Program-made: the position numbers and the translations under genes
In this document: positions 48,016 to 57,609 of the stretch, piece after piece
How the letters are laid out: each line of letters starts with the position of its first letter
Numbering within the stretch: the first letter of the stretch is position 1
DNA from: Hydrogenophilus sp.
Lineage (GTDB): Bacteria; Pseudomonadota; Gammaproteobacteria; Burkholderiales; Thiobacillaceae
DNA length: 64,000 bases
NCBI GenBank assembly: GCA_020725265.1
Contig: DYFK01000013.1
Location: forward strand, 1 to 64,000
Reading direction: 5' to 3'
Notes under the pieces: model-generated
The model's input: the letters and a program-made list of their open reading frames with translations, nothing else
Told to the model about the DNA's origin: nothing
Databases searched by the model: none

Positions 48016-49960
48016 CGCCTGCCGGCGCCGCCGACGCGCTGACCGAGCGCCCGTTCGATGAAGTCGCGCGGCACCCGGGCGCGCGGCACCCGGTCCTCGA
48101 ACCAGCCGCGCACGTCGTCGTCCAGGCCAAGGCCGTGCATGTAGTTGTATAGCGCCTTGTTCAGGGCGACGCCGAGCGCGTCGTGATCGACGCCGGTGGG
48201 GTCGGTGAACGGCACGTCGTTCTTCGCGAAGGTGATGGCCGGCAACGGCTTCAGCGTGATGCCGTAATGCGCGGGGTCGAGGCCGACCGGGGAATGCGCG
48301 GTGCAGGCGAAGCGATGGAAGAAGCCGGACTGGATGCAGCCGGCGGCGAACAGTTGGCGCACGTATTCGAGGGCGTCCACCGTGTCCTGCGCGGTCTGGG
48401 TCGGGAAACCGTACATCAGGTAGGCGTGGACCAGGATGCCGGCCTCGGTGAAGGCGTGGGTGACGCGCGCGACCTGCTCCACCGACACGCCCTTGTTCAT
48501 CAGCTTGAGCAGGCGGTCCGAGGCGACCTCGAGGCCGCCCGACACGGCGATGCAGCCGCTGTCGGCGAGCTGCTGGCAGAGTTCCGGCGTGAACGACTTC
48601 TCGAAGCGGATGTTGCCCCACCAGGAGATGGCGCGGTTGCGCCGTTGCAGCTCCTCGGCCATGGCCTTGAGCGCCTTCGGCGGCGCGGCTTCGTCGACGA
48701 AGTGGAAGCCGGTCTGGCCGGTTTCGGCGATCACCGCCTCGATGCGGTCGACCAGCAGTTCGGCCGAGGCGGCCTCGTAGCGGGCGATGTAGTCCAGGCT
48801 GACATCGCAGAAACTGCATTTCTTCCAATAGCAGCCGTGGGCGACGGTGAGCTTGTTCCAGCGCGCGTCCGACCACAGCCGGTGCATGGGATTGAGCATG
48901 TCGAGGACGCCGAGATAACGGTCCAGTGGCAGACCGTCCCAGGTCGGCGTGCCCACCTCGGCGAAGGGGATGTCCGGCTCGCCACAATCGATGTAGCGCG
49001 CCACGCCGGCCTCGCGCAGGAAAGTCCGCGCCAGTCGATCAACCGGCCGTTCCCCTCGCAGGTGCTCCAACAACGCCAACACCGGCCGTTCGCCATCGTC
49101 CAGCGTCACATAATCGAAAAAGTCGAACACGCGCGGCTCCGCCAGCTCGCGCAATTCAGTGTTGACGTAACCGCCGCCGAGCACGGTGACCACGTCCGGG
49201 CGCGCGGCCTTGATCGCCCGGGCGATGCGGAAGGCGCCATAGACCGAGCCCGGGAACGGCACCGAGACCAGCACCACGTCCGGCGCGTGGCGGTCGAGCG
49301 CGGCCACGGTCAGTTCGCGCAGCGTGGCGTCGACCAGGGTTTCCGGCGCCGCCAGCGCCTCGGCCAGCGGCGCGAAGGTCGGCTGGCTCAGAGCCAGCGA
49401 CTCGGCGTAGCGGACGAATTCGAAACGCTCGTCGACCGCCTCGCGCAGCACGTCGGCGAGATCGTTCAGGTACAGGGTGGCGAAGTGGCGCGCGCGATCA
49501 TGCGTGCCCAGCGCGCCGAATGCCCAGGCCAGCGGATCGCCGCCGTCCGGGTCGTAGTAGACGTCGAGGGATTCGAAACGCGCGCCTTCCGGCAGGAAAT
49601 GCCGGCCGGCGATACGGTGCGCCATGCTCGGGTCGCGTCCTTGCAGGAAAGCGACGGCGGCATCGACGCTGGCCAGATGGCGGTGGAATTCGCGCAGGAA
49701 CGCCTTGGTCCGTCGGCCGCGCCGCTTGCCCGGAATCGCCTCGATGGCGGCGCGCATCGCCCGCAAACCGTCCGCCGAGAACAGCTTCAGCACCAGCGCC
49801 AGCGCCAGATCCTCCTGCGCCGCGTCGATGCCACGCGAACGCAGGAAACCGGTCAGGTAGGCGGTGGACGGATACGGGACATTGAGCTGCGTCATCGGCG
49901 GGATGACGGCCAGGACGCGCGGGGTCATCGGCATCCGTCGTTCAACCGAGGATTCGAGGT

Positions 49961-49964
<4 letters not shown>
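48012..49964 (-). CDS. B12-binding domain radical SAM protein
   Basis: 650-residue protein. The N-terminal half includes a cobalamin-binding-like Rossmann region (VVLVSVPFPGSVYGAFRIARAIKAARP, VTVLGGGYVNTEL). The radical SAM domain (about 330-560) has the cluster motif GCYWKKCSFC, which is Cys-x4-Cys-x2-Cys rather than the common Cys-x3-Cys-x2-Cys; such GCYW forms occur in one radical SAM subgroup. Later parts include GGLEVASDRLLKLMNKG and LMYGFPTQT. The start at 49964 overlaps the sigma-54 regulator stop (ATGA); an ATG at 49928 is an alternative. Substrate unknown. Coupling to the activator suggests a role linked to the divergent operon. Confidence 0.85.
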
Positions 49965-51256
<1,292 letters not shown>

Positions 51257-51283
51257 GGCGACACGGCAGGCCTTCGCCGGAAC

Positions 51284-51297
51284 TGTCAATATTGACA
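51284..51297. promoter_or_regulatory. Perfect palindrome, candidate activator-binding site
   Basis: TGTCAATATTGACA is a 14-bp perfect palindrome. Half-sites GTCAA recur nearby (51316, 51325 region, 51360), making a cluster about 60-140 bp upstream of the -24/-12 element. This is the usual place for an enhancer-binding protein. Confidence 0.7.
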
Positions 51298-51423
51298 ACA
51301 ATATTCGACAAAACCGTCAATTACGTCAACACCCTCGATGAAAAACCCGGGGACCACCCGGTCAACATATTTTTTGTTAATTTTATCAACAAGTTGCCAT
51401 AAAAACATAACCATTGTTGGATA

Positions 51424-51441
51424 TTGGCGCGCGTTTTGCTT
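51424..51441 (+). promoter_or_regulatory. Sigma-54 (-24/-12) promoter of the oxidase-fcc operon
   Basis: TTGGCGCGCGTTTTGCTT: GG at 51426-51427 and GC at 51438-51439 with exactly ten bases between, matching TTGGCACG-N4-TTGCT at nearly every position. It lies about 45 bp before the ATG of the first operon gene, and a sigma-54 activator gene is divergent. Confidence 0.85.
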
Positions 51442-51484
51442 TATGCCTCTTGTGTCATTTCACTTCGCACAGGACGTTCAAAGC

Positions 51485-52900
51485 ATGGATTATGTCGGCC
51501 TCTATCCCGTCTGGTACGAACCGGGCATCGGCAGCGGCTGGATCGTCGGCCTCATCGCCACGGTCCACGTGCTGTTCTCCCACACCGCCGTGGGCGCGGC
51601 CCTCTTCTTCGCGTACCTGGCCCACACGGCCTACCGGCGCGACCAGCCGGAACTGCTGGACTTCATCAAGCGGTACGGCCTGTTCCTGCTGGTATTCAGC
51701 TATGTGCTGGGCTCCATCACCGGGCCGGGCATCTGGTACTCCACCACGGTGGCCAGCCCCCGGGGCATCTCGGCCCTGATCCACAGCTTCGTGTGGAAGT
51801 GGGCGACGGAATGGGTGTTCTTCGTCATCGAGGTGGTGGGGGTCTACATGATCATCTACCTGGTGGGCAAGGTGGACCGCGCCACCCACCTGCGCATCTC
51901 GGTGATCTTCGGCCTGGCCTCCTACGGCACCATGCTCATCATCATCGGCATCCTGTCCTTCATGATGTGGCCGGGCAAACCGGAGTGGTTCACCGAAGGC
52001 GGCTATCTCAACGGCTTCTACGGCGCCAACACCTTCGCCCAGCTGGCCCTGCGCACCGCCTTCATGTTCACCATGACCGCCGTGGTGGGGGGCATCGTCG
52101 CCGGGGCCATCAAGGACACGGCCTTCAAGCGGGAGATCACCCGCAAGCTGGCCCTGCTGGGCATGGCATCGGCGGTGATCGGCGGCCTGTTGTTCCAGTG
52201 GTACATGGCCACGCTGCCGGAAACCGCCGAGGTCATCGCCCAGAACCGGCTGCCGGAATGGTTCAGCCTGTCCCTGGTGGTGGCCTTGTCGGTGATCTTC
52301 GCCTGGTTCGCCGCCACCTGGTTACGGCCCGGCCTGCTCACCCCGGCCCTGGCTTCGGCCATGACCCTGGTGGTGCTGGTGTTCGGCCTGTGGCCCGAGG
52401 AAACCGCCCGGGAATCCCTGCGCAAGCCGTACGTGGCGGGTCAGTACGTGTATTCCAACCAGGTCATCGCCCGGGATGTGCCGGGGCTGGGCATCCGCTC
52501 GGAGATTCCGCTGCTGGAACGCCAGGGCTTCCAGCACAGCCAGGTGTTCGTGCCGCAGCGCCTGAAGACGGTGACGGCGGAGAACGCCGCCGAGGTGGGC
52601 CACAGCCTGGCCCTGACCACCTGCTCCAACTGTCATTCCCTGTCTGATACGGGCATGCGGCCCCTGGCCGGGTACTTCGGCGGCAATCGGGACGTGGCGG
52701 AGATCCAGGTCTATCTGCAAGGGGCCCTGGTTACGGGCAACACCCTCTACATGCCCCACATCCCCCTCAATGACGCCGAGGCCTTTGCCCTGGCCAGCTT
52801 CATCGCCGGCATGAACCGGACCTCGCCGCTGCATCCGGAACCGCGCCGGGTGGCCGTCAACGCCACGGCCGCGACCCCTGTCACCCAATCTCAGGAGTAA
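51485..52900 (+). CDS. Cytochrome bd-superfamily-like subunit I with C-terminal heme c
   Basis: 471-residue membrane protein. About eight helices fill residues 15-305. Helix regions LIATVHVLFSHTAVGAALFF, SYVLGSITGPGIWY and ALIHSFVWKWATEWVFFVIEVVGVYMI resemble CydA-type quinol oxidase subunit I, with His28, His33, His100 and Glu109/Glu116 as candidate heme ligands or proton-path residues. A soluble domain after residue 365 carries CSNCH (380-384), and LYMPHIP (Met423) offers an axial Met, so a c-type heme is fused to the C-terminus. The Q-loop of canonical CydA is not seen. Heme-c-bearing bd relatives are known from genome surveys, but their function is not established. First gene of the sigma-54 operon. 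Confidence 0.75.
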   Translation: MDYVGLYPVWYEPGIGSGWIVGLIATVHVLFSHTAVGAALFFAYLAHTAYRRDQPELLDFIKRYGLFLLVFSYVLGSITGPGIWYSTTVASPRGISALIHSFVWKWATEWVFFVIEVVGVYMIIYLVGKVDRATHLRISVIFGLASYGTMLIIIGILSFMMWPGKPEWFTEGGYLNGFYGANTFAQLALRTAFMFTMTAVVGGIVAGAIKDTAFKREITRKLALLGMASAVIGGLLFQWYMATLPETAEVIAQNRLPEWFSLSLVVALSVIFAWFAATWLRPGLLTPALASAMTLVVLVFGLWPEETARESLRKPYVAGQYVYSNQVIARDVPGLGIRSEIPLLERQGFQHSQVFVPQRLKTVTAENAAEVGHSLALTTCSNCHSLSDTGMRPLAGYFGGNRDVAEIQVYLQGALVTGNTLYMPHIPLNDAEAFALASFIAGMNRTSPLHPEPRRVAVNATAATPVTQSQE

Positions 52901-52903
52901 GCC

Positions 52904-54139
52904 ATGGAAGCCGCCATGCTCCAAGCCCTGCGGGACCCCGCCGGGGTGCCCTCCCACCCGGTGATCTTCCTGGTGCTGGGGGTGCTCACCTGGGCCCTGC
53001 ACATCGCCGCCGTGCAGGTCATGCTGGGGGCCTCCGCCCTCACCCTGTTCGGCGCCTTCAAACAGGACGCCCACTGGCGCCGGCTGGCCGCCGCCATGCT
53101 GAACACCGCCAAGGTGGCGGTGTCCGTGGCCATCGTCCTGGGGGTGGCGCCCCTGCTGTTCGTGCAGGTGATCTACGACCCCTTCTGGTACACCAGCAAC
53201 GTGCTGTCCGCCCGCTGGGTCATCGCCTTCATCGTCCTGCTGATCGGCGGCTACCTGGCCCTGTACGCCTTCTACTACCGCAACCCGGACATGCGCGCGG
53301 CATCGACCCGGGGTGCCTGGCATCTGGTGCTGTCCATCGTCCTGATGTTGGTGGTGGGCTGGATCATGCACGTGCTGAGCGTGCAGATGCTGCTGCCGGA
53401 GCAGTGGATGCAGTGGTACGCGCCGGCAGGCCACATCGACCCCTCGGGCCAGCAGCTGCACGCCTACCACCCGGCCCGCTTCGCCTTCTTCATCCTGCTG
53501 TCCGGCGCGGTGACCGGCCTGTGGCTGCTGGGCTACCGGCGCTACCTGATGGGCCGGGAGGATGGTCACCCCGCAGAGGATCCGACCTATATCGCCTGGC
53601 TCAAGCCCCTGGCCCTGAACCTGGCCCTGGCGGGGGGCGTGCTGGCCCTGGCCGCCGGCGCCGTGTGGATGCTGAGCCTGCCGGAGAAGATGGCCTGGTT
53701 CGCCACCTCCGCCTGGATGGGGGCCGCCCTGGTGGCCCTGCTGGCGGCGGTGAGCTTTCCCCGACTGCTGGGGGCCCGCCTCGATACGGGCCTGTGGGGC
53801 TACGCCCCCTTCGCCCTGGGGGCCGTGGCCCTGATCGTCGTGGCCGCCGCCCGGGAGGCCCTGCGCTTTATCACCCTGCTGGCAGCCCATGGCTACGACG
53901 CCCTGGACTACAAGCTCAACCTGGACTGGTACAGCACCGTGCTGTTCTTCGTCACCTTCGCGGTGCTGGGGGGCGTGGTGCTGGGCTACCTGCTCACCGT
54001 GGCCTGGAAAGCCGGCCAGACCAAGGGCGTCTATGTCCCCTCCCCGGGACTGACCCGGCTGGGCCAGGTGGGCGTGCTGCTGCTGGTGGTGTGGATCGTG
54101 CAGTACTTTGCCGTGGGGTTCTACGTATGGGCGCGCTGA
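52904..54139 (+). CDS. Polytopic membrane partner subunit of the oxidase-like complex
   Basis: 411-residue protein with about nine or ten hydrophobic helices and no CxxCH. Conserved-looking features: a first helix region FLVLGVLTWALHIAAVQVMLGAS with His, SVQMLLPEQWMQWYAP, a HPARFAFFILLSGAVTGLWLLGYRRYL segment, and late DYKLNLDWYSTVLFFVTFAVLGG. It lies 3 bp after the subunit I gene with an AGGAGTAAGCC site, so they are surely co-translated. By position it would be the second subunit, analogous to CydB, but sequence similarity is not obvious to me. A new quinol- or cytochrome-reactive subunit is possible. Confidence 0.7.
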   Translation: MEAAMLQALRDPAGVPSHPVIFLVLGVLTWALHIAAVQVMLGASALTLFGAFKQDAHWRRLAAAMLNTAKVAVSVAIVLGVAPLLFVQVIYDPFWYTSNVLSARWVIAFIVLLIGGYLALYAFYYRNPDMRAASTRGAWHLVLSIVLMLVVGWIMHVLSVQMLLPEQWMQWYAPAGHIDPSGQQLHAYHPARFAFFILLSGAVTGLWLLGYRRYLMGREDGHPAEDPTYIAWLKPLALNLALAGGVLALAAGAVWMLSLPEKMAWFATSAWMGAALVALLAAVSFPRLLGARLDTGLWGYAPFALGAVALIVVAAAREALRFITLLAAHGYDALDYKLNLDWYSTVLFFVTFAVLGGVVLGYLLTVAWKAGQTKGVYVPSPGLTRLGQVGVLLLVVWIVQYFAVGFYVWAR

Positions 54140-54444
54140 TGAAACCGATGATTGGGGCCGTGCTCATCGCGGTCGCCGTGGCCTGGCTGACACCCGCCCA
54201 GGCCGCTGGACAGCCTTCCGGCTCCGCCATGGCCCATACCTGCGCCGGCTGCCACGGCACCCAGGGCCGGCTGGGCACGGTGGAATTCGTGCCACTGGCG
54301 GGCCTGCCGGAGCGGGAATTCCTCAAGGCCATGGGTGATTTCCGCAGCGGCAAGCGGGCCGCCACCCTCATGGGCCACGTGGCCCGGGGCTTTTCCGACG
54401 ACGAACTCAAGGCCATGGCGCGGTATTTCGCCACGATGAAATGA
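54139..54444 (+). CDS. fccA: Monoheme cytochrome c subunit of flavocytochrome c (locus 3)
   Basis: 101-residue periplasmic cytochrome with signal peptide (MIGAVLIAVAVAWLTPAQA) and one heme site CAGCH. The FRSGKRAATLMGHVARGFSDDELKAMARYFA end matches the paralogs at 11151 and 45659, and gives a candidate axial Met. The ATG shares bases with the preceding stop (TGATG), and its stop overlaps the next ATG, so it is translationally coupled on both sides. Confidence 0.86.
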   Translation: MKPMIGAVLIAVAVAWLTPAQAAGQPSGSAMAHTCAGCHGTQGRLGTVEFVPLAGLPEREFLKAMGDFRSGKRAATLMGHVARGFSDDELKAMARYFATMK

Positions 54445-55781
54445 AGAGAAAACAGATGAATCGACGTCAATTCCTGCAAGCCGGCGCCGGCCTGGCCCTG
54501 GCTTCGGCCCTGCCTGGGCGGGCAGCGCAAGCTTCAGCCCAAGTGGTGATCATCGGCGGCGGCGTGGGGGGCGCCACGGCGGCCAAGTACCTGAAGCTGG
54601 CCAACCCGGCCCTGAAGGTGACGATCATCGAGACCAACCGTACCTACATCCGCCCCTACGGTTCCAGCGAGGTGCTGACGGGCCACGCCCGCATGGAAGA
54701 CCTGACGGTGTCCTACGACGCCCTGCACCACCGCTACGGCGTGGACTTCCTGTTCGACACCGTGACAGGCTTCGACCCGGACAAAAAACAGGTGCGCACC
54801 GCCGGCCGGCAGTCCCTGGCCTACGACAAGCTCATCGTCAGCCCCGGCATCCGCCTGGACTACGCGGCGATCCCCGGCTACAGCCAGGCCATCGCCGACA
54901 CGCGCATTCCCTCCGGCTGGATCCCCGGTCCCCAGACCGCCCTGCTGGCCAGGCAGCTCCAGGCCATGAAACCCGGAGGCACCTTCGTCATCGTCGCCCC
55001 GCCCACCCCCTACCGCTGCCCCCCCGGCCCCTACGAGCGGGCCGCCCTGGTGACGGAGTGGATGCGCCGCCACAACCCCACGGGCAAGGTCCTCATCCTG
55101 GACCCCAAGGACAACTTCGTCACCGACGCCACCATGCAACTGGGCTGGCACCGGCTGTACGGCTACGACATCCCCGCCGACTTCATGCAGGACATGCCGG
55201 CAGGGGTACAGAACACCGGCCGCCCCGCCCCCATCGCCTGGGTCCGCGCCAAGGATGGCGGCACGACCCGCGGGATCGACGCCCGCAGCCTCACGGTGCA
55301 CACCGAAGGCGGGCCCGTGCAAGCCGACGTGCTCAACGTCATCCCGCCCATGCGTGCCGGCAAGCTGGCCTTCGACCTGGGGCTGACCAACGAAACCGGC
55401 TGGTGCCCGGTGGAGCGCCGTACGTTCGAATCCAGCGTCCACGCGGATGTGTACGTGATCGGCGATGCCAGCATTGCCGACGCCATGCCCAAGTCCGGCT
55501 TTTCCGCCAACACCCAGGCCAAGGTCACCGCCCAGGCCATCGTCGATACCCTGGCCGGCCGGGCCCCGGCGGAACCCGTGTGGGGCAACACCTGCTACGC
55601 CCTGGCGGGGTCGGACTACGGCCTGTTCGTGGCGGACGTGTTCCGCCTGAAGGGCGGCAAGATCACCCAGGTCTCCGGCAAGCGCTACCTGCCCCTGGAT
55701 GCCAGCCCCACCCAGATCCGCCTGGGGGCCGTCTACCAGCAAGCCTGGCTGAAAACCTTCACGGAGGATTGCTTCGCATGA
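54441..55781 (+). CDS. fccB: Flavocytochrome c flavoprotein, third copy, lacking the FAD-linking Cys
   Basis: 446-residue paralog of the copies at 11468 and 45991. Twin-arginine leader NRRQFLQ; FAD motif VVIIGGGVGG. In the copies at loci 1 and 2 the cysteine in FVSCPFSN and FLTCLRSN is the covalent FAD position; here the segment reads TYIRPYGSSEVL with no cysteine, and no other Cys occurs before YRCPPGPYER. The redox pair (YRCPPG and GWCPVE) remains. FAD would thus be non-covalent or the substrate changed. Start 54441 overlaps fccA3 (ATGA); 54456 is an internal alternative. Co-operonic with the oxidase-like subunits. Confidence 0.9.
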   Translation: MKRKQMNRRQFLQAGAGLALASALPGRAAQASAQVVIIGGGVGGATAAKYLKLANPALKVTIIETNRTYIRPYGSSEVLTGHARMEDLTVSYDALHHRYGVDFLFDTVTGFDPDKKQVRTAGRQSLAYDKLIVSPGIRLDYAAIPGYSQAIADTRIPSGWIPGPQTALLARQLQAMKPGGTFVIVAPPTPYRCPPGPYERAALVTEWMRRHNPTGKVLILDPKDNFVTDATMQLGWHRLYGYDIPADFMQDMPAGVQNTGRPAPIAWVRAKDGGTTRGIDARSLTVHTEGGPVQADVLNVIPPMRAGKLAFDLGLTNETGWCPVERRTFESSVHADVYVIGDASIADAMPKSGFSANTQAKVTAQAIVDTLAGRAPAEPVWGNTCYALAGSDYGLFVADVFRLKGGKITQVSGKRYLPLDASPTQIRLGAVYQQAWLKTFTEDCFA

Positions 55782-56581
55782 AATCCAAACCATTCCCTGG
55801 CCTATCCACCGCGCCGTCATTCCCGCGCGGGCGGGAATCCGGCCTGCTCTGGGCACCCGCCCACGCTGGCGCGACGGTACTACTGGTCGCCGGCCTGCTG
55901 TTCGCCCAGTCGGCCTTCGCCATGCCAACCGCTTCCCGGACCACCAGCCTGGGACCGGCCGAACTCCGCGCCACCCTGGCCAGCATGCCCAAGGGCGATG
56001 CCGCACGGGGCGCGATCCTGCACCGGAGCCACATGTGCGCCAGCTGCCACGGCGATGACGGCGTCGCCCCCACCGGCAACTGGGCCAGCCTGGCGGGCCA
56101 GAAGGCCGCATACACCTACAAGAGCCTGCTCGATTACCAGACCGGCCGTCGCCTGGAACACGGCCGCGCCAACCTGATGCGGGTGGCGGTGCAGGTCCTG
56201 AGCCGCCAGGACATGGCCGATCTGGCAACCTACCTCGCCGATCTGCCGGCGGTGGCCGCGCCCGTGCCTGAATCCTCGCCGCAAACCGCCAAGGCCGCCG
56301 AATTGCTGGTCCGGCGCGGAGATCCCACGCGCCTGATGACGCCCTGCGCGTCCTGCCACGGCGCTCGTGGCCAGGGTGGCGTCAACGCCACGCCGGCGCT
56401 GGCCGGGCAGACCGTGGGTGCCTTCACCCGCGCCATGCTGGATTACCGGGAAGGCCGCCGCGTCAGCGACGCCCATGAAGGCATGCGTCAGTTCAGCAGG
56501 CGCCTGAGCCTGGAGGAAATCGACGCCCTCGCGATTCATTACGCCCGCCTGGGCAAACGCCGGGAAGGCGCACAGCCATGA
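55778..56581 (+). CDS. Diheme cytochrome c (locus 3) with a repeat in its signal peptide
   Basis: 267-residue paralog of the cytochrome at 47287, with heme sites CASCHGDDG and CASCHGARG and candidate Met ligands. The N-terminus reads MKSKPFPGLSTAPSFPRG, then GRES...PAHAGAT, before a hydrophobic core VLLVAGLLFAQSAFA. The inserted part is the translation of a palindromic genome repeat (55815-55876). The extension makes a leader of about 47 residues. The ATG overlaps the fccB3 stop (ATGA) and the stop overlaps the next ATG. Export should still work because the hydrophobic core and AFA cleavage site remain (inference). Confidence 0.85.
   Translation: MKSKPFPGLSTAPSFPRGRESGLLWAPAHAGATVLLVAGLLFAQSAFAMPTASRTTSLGPAELRATLASMPKGDAARGAILHRSHMCASCHGDDGVAPTGNWASLAGQKAAYTYKSLLDYQTGRRLEHGRANLMRVAVQVLSRQDMADLATYLADLPAVAAPVPESSPQTAKAAELLVRRGDPTRLMTPCASCHGARGQGGVNATPALAGQTVGAFTRAMLDYREGRRVSDAHEGMRQFSRRLSLEEIDALAIHYARLGKRREGAQP
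55815..55876. repeat. Palindromic GTCATTCCCGC-type repeat inside a leader sequence
   Basis: CGTCATTCCCGCG with GCGGGAATCC (55815-55840) forms an inverted repeat; 55853-55876 is a degenerate inverted second part (CCACGCTGGCGCGACGG). It belongs to the same family as the perfect palindrome at 26047. It lies in frame within the cytochrome signal peptide. Confidence 0.75.
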
Positions 56582-57036
56582 AAATCGCCGTCGCCAGCCA
56601 GAATCGCAAGACCGTCACCGGCCATGCCGGCAAGTGCCGACGTTTCTGGATCTATGACATCGCCAGCGGCCGCGCGGGCGCGCGCGTCCTGCTGGAACTC
56701 CCGCGTGAACAAAGCCTGCACGCCGGCGGACACGACGCTCCGCATCCACTCGACGGGGTCGACGCGCTGATCTGCGCGGGCCTGGGCGAAGGCTTGCTGG
56801 CCCGCCTGCGACGACGTGGCATCCACGCGGTCGCCACGCCGGAATCCGATCCCGATCGCGCGGTGGCCGCCTGGTTGGCCGGCACCCTCGAAGAGCTGCC
56901 CGCGCATGCCCAGGGTCATGACCATGCCCATGGACATGGCCACCACCATGAGCCCACCATCCCGGCGGGTCCGGCCTTGACCGTGGTCTCGGTCGAGCAG
57001 CTGTTCTCCAACCAATTCCAGGAGCCGCAACGATGA
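56578..57036 (+). CDS. NifX/NifB-like iron-molybdenum cofactor family protein with His-rich tail
   Basis: 152-residue protein of the Nitro_FeMo-Co superfamily: MKIAVASQNRKTVTGHAGKCRRFWIYDI start, GVDALICAGLGEGLLARLRRRGI core. The C-terminus has a His-rich stretch, HDHAHGHGHHHEP, probably metal-binding. No nif genes are nearby. Stand-alone members may handle iron-sulfur or metal clusters. Both ends overlap neighbouring genes by four bases, so it is coupled to the cytochrome and to the DUF2141 gene. Confidence 0.78.
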   Translation: MKIAVASQNRKTVTGHAGKCRRFWIYDIASGRAGARVLLELPREQSLHAGGHDAPHPLDGVDALICAGLGEGLLARLRRRGIHAVATPESDPDRAVAAWLAGTLEELPAHAQGHDHAHGHGHHHEPTIPAGPALTVVSVEQLFSNQFQEPQR

Positions 57037-57467
57037 TCCCCGTTCATTCCCATCCCTGGCGCTGGCTCGGCATCTCCGCGCTCGCGCTGGCCGGCGCCGG
57101 CCAGGCCGCCGATCTGGTGGTCGCCGTCGATGGCGTGCGCGCCGCCGATGGCCAGGTCAAGCTGATGCTGTTCGATCGCGAGGAAGGCTTCCGCAAGGAG
57201 GACCAGGCCCGCCAGGTGCTGACGGTGCCCGCCACCAGCGCCGGCGTCGCCGCGACCTTCGCCGGCCTGCCGCCCGGCCGCTACGCGGTGATCGCCTATC
57301 ACGACGAAAACGGCGACGGCAAACTCAACCTGCGCTTCGGCATGTTCCCGAAGGAAGGTTATGGCCTGAGCAACAACCCCAGGCTTTCCGGCCCGCCGAA
57401 GTTCCGCGACGCGGCATTCGAGCTCGGCGAGGCCGGGCGGCGGATCGACATCCGCCTGGCGTACTGA
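57033..57467 (+). CDS. DUF2141 secreted protein
   Basis: 144-residue protein with a signal peptide (WLGISALALAGAGQAAD). The mature beta-sandwich-like domain contains QVKLMLFDREEGFRKE, GLPPGRYAVIAYHDENGDGKLN and a late GMFPKEGYGLSNN, which define DUF2141. Function unknown. The start overlaps the previous stop (ATGA, 57033-57036), so it is probably the last gene of the sigma-54 operon. The 142 bp after it holds the dyad at 57553. Confidence 0.82.
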   Translation: MIPVHSHPWRWLGISALALAGAGQAADLVVAVDGVRAADGQVKLMLFDREEGFRKEDQARQVLTVPATSAGVAATFAGLPPGRYAVIAYHDENGDGKLNLRFGMFPKEGYGLSNNPRLSGPPKFRDAAFELGEAGRRIDIRLAY

Positions 57468-57552
57468 CCGGCGGCGAGCGATCTAATCTGTCGATTGGTA
57501 CATTCGTAACAATCCATTTCACGGATAACCCGAAAATCTGGAGACTACGTCC

Positions 57553-57568
57553 ATTAGCAAACGCTAAT
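57553..57568 (+). promoter_or_regulatory. Inverted repeat before the peroxiredoxin gene
   Basis: ATTAGC-AAAC-GCTAAT is a perfect dyad, 41 bp upstream of the ATG of the peroxiredoxin gene. The surrounding 57470-57600 is AT-richer than average. It could bind a redox regulator; the protein is unknown. Confidence 0.5.
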
Positions 57569-57609
57569 AAATCGACTCCGAAGATTCCCAACCGATGAAA
57601 GGAAACATC

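Noticed and set aside
56578-57036. Nitrogen-fixation locus suggested by the NifX/NifB-like protein
   Set aside because: No nifHDK, nifB or other nif gene is in the window, and the family has many members outside nitrogen fixation.
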